Assembly (NCBI GenBank): GCA_947450115.1
Contig: CANFUE010000020.1
Location: forward strand, 1 to 32,437
Length of the DNA: 32,437 nt
Origin: Acidimicrobiaceae bacterium
GTDB taxonomy: Bacteria > Actinomycetota > Acidimicrobiia > Acidimicrobiales > Ilumatobacteraceae
Direction: 5' to 3'
The notes under the pieces were generated by a model. The model worked only from the letters and a program-made list of their open reading frames with translations, did no database searches and was not told the origin of the DNA. Positions 23,502 through 30,700 of this stretch are shown one piece after another (within the stretch, counting starts at the first letter, position 1; every line of letters begins with the position of its first letter). Both the position numbers and the translations under genes were made by a program.

Positions 23502-24698
23502 TTAGTTACTCCACTTCACGGGTAATACTTCGAAACCTTTGAGTACAGCGGCCTTCACCAATTGGCGTTCACCATTACTTTGTACATTCGGGAGGCGGGT
23601 GAGCATCTCTTGCACCGCAAGTTGTGCTTCCATTCGTGCCAACGGTGCACCGAGGCAATAGTGAATACCCACGCCAAAAGCAAAGTGTTTACGCAACTGC
23701 ACAGGGTCGCGCTCCAAACTGAATTCTTCAGGGTTTTCCCACACATCGGGGTCGAGGTTTGCCGAGCCAAAGAGCGCAAGCACCTTACTGTCGACAGGAA
23801 TATCGACTCCTTGCATGCACACTGGCTCGTCGTTGGTGCGAAATAGACCATGCACTGGTGCATCAATACGCAAACTTTCTTCTACGGCAATTTCAATGAG
23901 CGACGGGTCGGCAATGAGCCGTGCGGCAAGTGCCGGGTCATCAATGATGCGACCCATTACATTGCCAATGAGAAGTGTGGTTGTTGCGCTTCCTGCCACC
24001 ATTAAGAACTGACAAAAACCCATCACATCTTCCTGGGTGAGCTTTTGCCCGTCGCGCTCAACGGTGAGCAAGCGCGTGAGCATGTCGTCGGGAGCCTCTG
24101 CGCCCGACTCAATCAGAGCGGCACGGGTTTTCACATGGGGCCAGAAGTATTCGCCAAAACTCTTATAAGCCTGCGCCGTCACATCGCCCATGCGCCCATC
24201 AACAGCCGACACCGCTTCTGCCATGGGTAATACCCACTGGCGAAACTTTTCAATATCGGCAACAGGTGTTCCCAGCAGCCAACACATAATGGTGAGCGGA
24301 ATGGGCATTCCCACCCCACGTATGAGGTCGCCCTCGCTCCCTTTAGATGCTGCGAATTCAGTGACCACTTCTTTGACGAGTGCTTCAATGTCGCCGCGCA
24401 TTTCTTCAATTGCCGATGGCTTGAAGATCTTGGTAATTGCCAACCGATCGGTGGTGTGCTTTGGTGGGTCAACCGACACCAGTACTCCACCACCGTGATA
24501 CGCAAGACCCGGGCCAAACTTGCTCTTCCACACATCGCTATCGCGCAACACTGCAGCGACGTCGGCGTTTTGCGACACCACAAAAAATGGAGCCGGCAAG
24601 TCGGCATGAGCAACAGGGCACTGCCCGCGTAGTTGCGCAAAGTACTCCGCTGGCCGTTCTTGAAAATCTTGCGAATCTAAACTGAAATCAACAGACAT
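23502..24698 (-). CDS. Cytochrome P450
   Basis: This 398-residue soluble bacterial P450 has the I-helix motif VAGSATTTLLIGN (AGxxTT type), ExxR in VEESLRID, and the heme-binding loop FGVGIHYCLGAPLAR with the ligand Cys348. It is a monooxygenase using O2 and electrons from a ferredoxin or similar partner; none is encoded nearby. The ATG at 24698 is chosen because AAGGGGGA (24702-24709) precedes it; the open frame extends 16 codons further without family sequence. Its stop and the OYE start are adjacent with zero gap, so the pair probably acts on the same substrate class. The substrate is unknown. Confidence 0.93.
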   Translation of the reverse strand: MSVDFSLDSQDFQERPAEYFAQLRGQCPVAHADLPAPFFVVSQNADVAAVLRDSDVWKSKFGPGLAYHGGGVLVSVDPPKHTTDRLAITKIFKPSAIEEMRGDIEALVKEVVTEFAASKGSEGDLIRGVGMPIPLTIMCWLLGTPVADIEKFRQWVLPMAEAVSAVDGRMGDVTAQAYKSFGEYFWPHVKTRAALIESGAEAPDDMLTRLLTVERDGQKLTQEDVMGFCQFLMVAGSATTTLLIGNVMGRIIDDPALAARLIADPSLIEIAVEESLRIDAPVHGLFRTNDEPVCMQGVDIPVDSKVLALFGSANLDPDVWENPEEFSLERDPVQLRKHFAFGVGIHYCLGAPLARMEAQLAVQEMLTRLPNVQSNGERQLVKAAVLKGFEVLPVKWSN

Positions 24699-24701
24699 GA
24701 G

Positions 24702-24709
24702 TCCCCCTT
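24702..24709 (-). promoter_or_regulatory. Ribosome-binding site deciding the P450 start
   Basis: On the minus strand AAGGGGGA lies three bases before the ATG at 24698. It supports this start over the longer frame beginning at 24746. Confidence 0.65.
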
Positions 24710-24746
24710 GTGCCTGCTTCAACAGTACCGAGCAGACTAAGCCCAC

Positions 24747-26393
24747 CTACTTGTCAGAGAAATAGCCAGCCGTCTCGGCCACACGGGCCAAACACAAAAT
24801 CTCGTCCAAAAGTTGAGATGGCACAAGCCCTTCTGATGTCCCCTCGTCGCCGCTTGGCATGGCGAGGAGCGACTCAATGTCTTCAGAGAGTCGGGGCATC
24901 CGCATGGAATGCGCAAATTGTGGAGCAGCCGCACTCGGCACAAATGCCGCGCCAGCATGAGTTGCCTTCAACACGCCACACTCCAACTCGTACGTAATGT
25001 CACCGACTTGGATGGTGAGCGAAGCCTCTTGGCGTAATGCAGTGGCTTGGCGATGCCGGCGCAAAATGGTGTTAATGGTCTGAATGCGATCACGAATGAG
25101 AGCCGCATCTTCAAATTGCCGTGCAGCAGAATGCGCTTTCATTTTTTCATCAAGCAACTCAAGAACATGTGTCGACTTTTGTGTCAGTACATCGGCCACC
25201 GTTTGCACAATTTCCGCATAGCTCACTGGGTCGGCCGACCCCGAACACGGGCACTGGGCAAGGCCCAACTGCGCAGCTGAACATACGGGCGCATCGGGTG
25301 ACGCCACATAGTTGCGACCCATGCGTACTGTGCAACGCCGCAATGGCACCACCGATTCAATGGCCTCAATCATTTCTCTTGCCATTGTGCGTGTTGAGAT
25401 GGGGCCCACCGATATCCCTTTTGCAGAAGGAACCTTTGTTACCACTAGCCGTGGCCATTCTTCATCGGTCGTTAGGCGCACATAGCAGTACTTCTCACTA
25501 CGTGTTCCCACAAAGTTGTACCGGGGCCGCAGTTTTCCAATGAGGCGAATTTCTAACACCTCGGCAGTCACCGGGTCGGGTGTTTCAATGAAGTGCACGC
25601 CCTTCACCAACTTCAAAAGTGCACCCACCTTTTTGCGCGTCTCCCCCGCACCGAAGTAACTGCGCACTCTGCTGCGCAGATTCGTTGCTTTGCCTATGTA
25701 GAGGATCTTTCCTGCATCATCAACAAACATGTACACACCTGGCGTACGTGGCAGGTCTTGGGTAAGCGACAATTTTGCCGACTCGGGGTGCGCACTTAAT
25801 GACGGAAGCATCATGAGGTCATCGAGTGTGATCACGTTGAAGCCAGATGCTCGCTCAATGAGATAGTGCAACAAGTCGCCGGTTGCAAGAACATCATTAA
25901 TTGCCCTGTGCGACGGCTGGTGCTTCAATCGCAAACTTGCAGCCAAAGTACCCAACTTGCAATTAGGCACTTCTGACCCCACCAAGCGCCGCGCAAGTGA
26001 CACCGTATCGATCACCAAGTTATTGAGGGTCTCTCGGCCATGTTCAATGAGAGCTGCATTAATGAAGCCCACATCGAAGCGCGCATTATGCGCAACCAAT
26101 ACCGACGTGCCGATGAACTCGAGCAGTTCAGGAAGCTCCTCTTCTATTGGAGGTGCATTGTGCACCATGGTGTCGGTAATGCCCGTAAGCAACACAATGT
26201 ACGGAGGTATTGCATGGCCAGGGTTAATAAGCGTGTTGAATCGCGCTACTTCCTCGCCACCCACATACTTCACTGCACCAATTTCCGTAATGCCACCATT
26301 CTTTGCTGAAGAGCCGGTGGTCTCAAGGTCGAGGACACAAAAGTAAACGTCTTGCAGGGGCAAACTGAGAAGTTCTTCAACCGCGGCAAGCAT
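24747..26393 (-). CDS. DEDD exonuclease / GIY-YIG endonuclease fusion (UvrC-related)
   Basis: This protein of about 548 residues joins a DnaQ-type 3'-5' exonuclease domain to the N-terminal part of UvrC. The exonuclease shows CVLDLETTG (DxE), VLVAHNARFDVGFINAAL (D) and SHRAINDVLATGDLL (HxxxxxD). The GIY-YIG domain follows with GVYMFVDDAGKILYIGKATN and LRSRVRSYF, then a cysteine-rich stretch and a UVR-like helical hairpin (SAARQFEDAALIRDRIQTI). The RNase H-like C-terminal nuclease of true UvrC is absent. Actinobacteria commonly encode this architecture beside a separate UvrC; a DNA repair role is inferred. A TTG at 26411 would overlap the upstream gene by 8 bases; the ATG at 26393 is preferred. 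Confidence 0.9.
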   Translation of the reverse strand: MLAAVEELLSLPLQDVYFCVLDLETTGSSAKNGGITEIGAVKYVGGEEVARFNTLINPGHAIPPYIVLLTGITDTMVHNAPPIEEELPELLEFIGTSVLVAHNARFDVGFINAALIEHGRETLNNLVIDTVSLARRLVGSEVPNCKLGTLAASLRLKHQPSHRAINDVLATGDLLHYLIERASGFNVITLDDLMMLPSLSAHPESAKLSLTQDLPRTPGVYMFVDDAGKILYIGKATNLRSRVRSYFGAGETRKKVGALLKLVKGVHFIETPDPVTAEVLEIRLIGKLRPRYNFVGTRSEKYCYVRLTTDEEWPRLVVTKVPSAKGISVGPISTRTMAREMIEAIESVVPLRRCTVRMGRNYVASPDAPVCSAAQLGLAQCPCSGSADPVSYAEIVQTVADVLTQKSTHVLELLDEKMKAHSAARQFEDAALIRDRIQTINTILRRHRQATALRQEASLTIQVGDITYELECGVLKATHAGAAFVPSAAAPQFAHSMRMPRLSEDIESLLAMPSGDEGTSEGLVPSQLLDEILCLARVAETAGYFSDK

Positions 26394-26403
26394 CGATGAA
26401 ACC

Positions 26404-27690
26404 CTAGCCAAAGGAGCGGATTGGCCTAGTACGTATCGCCTTCATACCGGTAGCAGCATTTGGAACAAGCCACTTTTCCCTATCGAATTCTTGTCCGTCT
26501 TTGAAATTCACCGTCCACGCATTGTTGAGGTCATATTCACTAGAGGTCCAATAGAAACTCTTTCCAAAGTTCCCGAGGCGCGGATTTGCTGTGCCCAAAG
26601 TGCGATACACCAGTCGCAACTCTTCTTTCGATGGCAAATACCAGTCATCAAAGCCACCAAAGACCAATGTGCTTGCGTACCTTGCTGGATAATTCCTCCC
26701 GCGGTACCTCTGCACAATCTGCGATGTGTTGGCTTCCCCCATTCCAAAGGCTTTGGCGAGCACTCGCTGCACTTTTGCCGACACGCTTGCAGTACCTGTA
26801 TAAAGAGGTGTCTTTACATCGTTAAAGGACAATGGTTTCCAAGGAATTCCGGCAACTTCTGTTTCCACCGGACCCACTTCAAAATATCTGTCGCCAGCAC
26901 TGCGCGGCCCCGCATCATGGAAAATGATTCCTCCTGCTGGTCCAACGTCACCTACCTTGCATGGCCCAGTACTGGTACATGAATTGCCTGTCAACGTGAT
27001 GGATGTTGCAGATGGCTTCAGTCCCGTGCCAACAGGAAACGATCTCATGGCTACAAGATGAAAAGGCAACGAAGGAAAACTTGACCCTGCATGAACTTGG
27101 CTATTACGTAGCTGTTTGTTGCCATTGCTCTGGCCCACTTTATTTTCATCGGTGAATTGTGTGCCATCTTGAAAGAGTTGATACCACGCATACTTGGCCG
27201 AATTCTCCGACGAGGTCCAATACGGCACCGGCAATACTTTCGGCGCACCCACGATGATGCTTGAGTTATAGACCACCTCGAGCTCATCGCGCGAAGGAAG
27301 GAACCAGTCGCTCCATCCACGTGCACTGAATTCATCTACAAACTTCGCGGCGTATTTTCCTTCACCATTTTGTGCAACTATTGCGGTCGTATTTTCGCGA
27401 CCCCACCCAATGCCTTGTCGCAATACAGTTTCACCTGCATATGCCGACTCCCCTGTCTTCAATGACCACGGCAACCCGCTTCCCTGAGTGAGAGGCAACG
27501 CTTCAAGGTAACGACCCCACCATTGCACTTCGCCTGCGTCGTACACCACCGTTCCACTACCTGGCCCAATATCGCCCACTTTGCATACGCCACCCACGGC
27601 GCATGTTCGAGCAGATGCACTGACGGGTGCGGCAACCACCACAAGGCACATAGAAATACAGAGAACTGCAAGATAAGCCCTCAACCTCAT
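26404..27690 (-). CDS. Secreted protein with two DUF1566/Lcl_C-like modules
   Basis: This 428-residue protein starts with a Sec signal peptide (MRLRAYLAVL, hydrophobic to about residue 22, AxA-type site near SASA at 24-27). The mature part is two related modules, residues 30-218 and 238-428. Each opens with a Cys pair and a Gly/Pro motif (CAVGGVCKVGDIGPGSG; CTSTGPCKVGDVGPAGG), has a central W(F/Y)LPS(R/K)(D/E)EL and a (Y/W)WTSSE segment, and ends near R-S-F. This matches DUF1566, the C-terminal domain type of the Legionella adhesin Lcl. The same modules occur in the giant upstream gene, which ends 42 bases before this start. An extracellular binding role is inferred; no anchor is seen. Confidence 0.82.
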   Translation of the reverse strand: MRLRAYLAVLCISMCLVVVAAPVSASARTCAVGGVCKVGDIGPGSGTVVYDAGEVQWWGRYLEALPLTQGSGLPWSLKTGESAYAGETVLRQGIGWGRENTTAIVAQNGEGKYAAKFVDEFSARGWSDWFLPSRDELEVVYNSSIIVGAPKVLPVPYWTSSENSAKYAWYQLFQDGTQFTDENKVGQSNGNKQLRNSQVHAGSSFPSLPFHLVAMRSFPVGTGLKPSATSITLTGNSCTSTGPCKVGDVGPAGGIIFHDAGPRSAGDRYFEVGPVETEVAGIPWKPLSFNDVKTPLYTGTASVSAKVQRVLAKAFGMGEANTSQIVQRYRGRNYPARYASTLVFGGFDDWYLPSKEELRLVYRTLGTANPRLGNFGKSFYWTSSEYDLNNAWTVNFKDGQEFDREKWLVPNAATGMKAIRTRPIRSFG

Positions 27691-27732
27691 ATGTCAGGTT
27701 TAGTACACACCTACACAGAAGTCACGGCGGAA

Positions 27733-30700
27733 CTAGCCGAAATAGCGCACAGGGCGTATCCGCAGATTATTTATTTTTCCTGGTGCCCATATTTGACCAT
27801 TCGTCACGTCCAACGCGTACGCGTAATCTTGTGGAATGAGCTCCCACTCAGTTGACGACCAATACATTGCTTGAGCGAGCCCGATCTCAGTACGTAACGC
27901 CCACATCGCCTGCAACTCATCCTTTGACGGCAAGTGCCAGTTTGAATACGACACGTAGTCGGGCGTGACGGCATAATAGTGGCCCGCGATATACACCGCT
28001 GTGTAGTTATTAATTCCATATATTTCAAGTGCAGCTCTTGTATCGAAGTAACCGTACCCAATAGCGCCATAAAGCAAAGTTGTATCGTTTTGAGTCGCTT
28101 GGTTCTCACAATTTCCGCTATCCGATAACAAGTAACTACAACCCCAAGGCGTGGTCATTACGCTGCCCCAATAGTCTGCGGACGCATCTGCCGGAGCTGC
28201 CTCAATATATTTAAAGGTTGTTCCTTGGTTGTTGTAATAAGGGCCCGCGTACGTAATTGGCGTTGCACTGACATAGAACACAATTCCACCAGCTGGCCCG
28301 GTATCGCCCACTACGCATGCTCCACCTGTCGAACATGAATTGGTAGTTATAGACGTAGATGCCATTGAATAAATACTGTTGCCCACTCGGTTTACAGAAG
28401 CAATTTTGAAGAAATACTCAGTAGAACCACTGAGCCCGGTCACGGTGGCATTGGTGAGAGTTGAGACGCCATCGTCGAACGTTGCGAATGGTCCGCTAGC
28501 CGAAGTCGCATATTGAACGACATAGTCACTCACTTCAGCGCCGCCATTAGCAACTGGAGCAGTCCACGACAGATTGACATCTGCACCATAGGCGGATCCC
28601 GAAACATTAGTAGGAGCATCTGGAGTGGTAGCCGGAGTCAGCGCACCCGACACACGGTTAGTGCCCGTTGTTACTCCCCCCACAACGGCCGCTACTTTAA
28701 AGTAATACGTTGTTCCATTAGTGAGCCCACTGACCACTGCAGAAGTCGAAGTTGAAACGCCGTCTTCGTAAGTAGTGAAAGTTCCCGTTGATGACGTTGA
28801 ATACGTCACTACATAGTCAGTTGGCGTTCCCGAAGTAGGTGCCGTCCACGTGAGGTTCACCAGCTCGTTCCCACCAGTACCCGCGACCGAGGTCGGCGCA
28901 GAACTATCAGCACTTGGAACGGCAGGGTTGATAATGATGCTTCCAGTACATCCCGAAGCACCAATTGTCCACAGCCGGTACTGCCAAGTGACGCCATTAG
29001 TTGCGCCCGTATCAATGTATGAAGTGCCGGTCAGGGCAGCAATTTCGCCAAAGCTTTGACCATAAGTGATTGCTTTACGATCGATGGTATATCTCACGGC
29101 GCCGCCAGAGTAGTTGTAGGAAGGCGGACCCCATGAAAGCGCAATTTGACCATCGCTCGACACACTTGAATTCACGGTTGGCGCACCAGCTTTTCCTGGC
29201 CAGAAATAAACTGCCGAATCGGGGCCGAGTCCTAGGTCGTTCTTTGCGCGAACACCAATCGTGTATCCAACATTTTTTGTACAACTTGGGGAAAGACCTG
29301 TTACAGAAACAGATGTGTTTGTGGACACCCCATCGGCGAATTCCGTCACCACTCCGCTCGTTGATGTGACAGTAATGATGTAGTCCGTTATCGCACTCGT
29401 CCCTGACGAAGCCGGAGCACTCCACGACAGATCTGCGCGCGATGTATTTCCGTAAGTAATAGTAAGTGCCGTCACCGCACTCGGCGTCGTCCCTGGAGTG
29501 ACAGCCGAAGATGTCACCGCAGAACCAGTACCGACACTATTTACCGCACTCACCTTAAAGAGGTAACTAGTGCCGTTTGTGAGCCCAGTCACGGTGCTGG
29601 AAGTTGTAGTAGAAACACCGTCTGTAAAGGTCGTCCATGTTGAACCCGAGTTACTTGAATACTGCACTATGTAATCAGTAATTGCAGAGCTGCCTGCATA
29701 TGCGGGGGCAGTCCAAGTGAGCGCTACTTGAGTATCGCCAGCGGTTCCCGACAAACCCGTTGGCGCATCGGGAGCAGCTGTCGTGGTGAAACTTGAAGAA
29801 GTGACCGATGTGAGCGTTGATGGAGATGTTGAAGCAAAACTCAACGTATACGTTCCGCCAGTCGTGTGCGTCAGGTTCGTGAACGTTGCAACGCCGTTAA
29901 CAGCTGTAACCGTTGTTGTGCCACCCAATGTTCCACCCGATGCAGAAACGGTGACCGATGCATTTGAGTGCGAAACGGTATTACCAACAGCATCAACAAT
30001 GCGAACAACGGGTTGTGTTGCTAACGCCGCTCCTGATGTACTGCCTACAGGCTGAGTCGTCACAGCTATTGCAGAAGAGGCACTAAAAGCCCGCACTGGA
30101 CGGAATCGATAACCATAAATTTTTGCGAAATTATATTCAACCCCAGTGAATAACATCTGCGTCGCCAGGTTCGAGCTGAATTCAGAGGAAGAGAAGTAAT
30201 AACTACCAAAACCAGATGCTCCTGGCCCGGAATTGTCCACGCCAGTTCCGTTGCAAGTTGTGGCCGTGTTGGTTATGTGCTGGTTTCGTGCCCACTTGCA
30301 TATTTCATGCAATTCGTACCTTGAAGGCATGAACCAGTCGGATTTGCCGTTTTTGGAATACGCCCATGCAATGCCCGCGGCATACGATGACGGCGCAGAT
30401 CCACCAACTGTTGTGAGTCGGGAGTAAATCTGGTTGGTATTGGACATACCCATACCGATTGCATTTGAGGCTGTACGACTTGCTGCTTGCTCAGCAGAAG
30501 TACCTGAATACACGCTGTTTGTTTCACAATTGTTATTGCTCGATGTACTGCCCGAGTTGTAACAAGCGTTGACAGCAGTCGACCAAACTTGCAGTTCATC
30601 AGTTGCCGTCGTTTCAAGATATTTACAAGATGTATTGCAATCAGAACCGGTGGAGGTAAATGTTCCGGATGCTGCATAGAAAACCGTCCCCCCACCAGGG

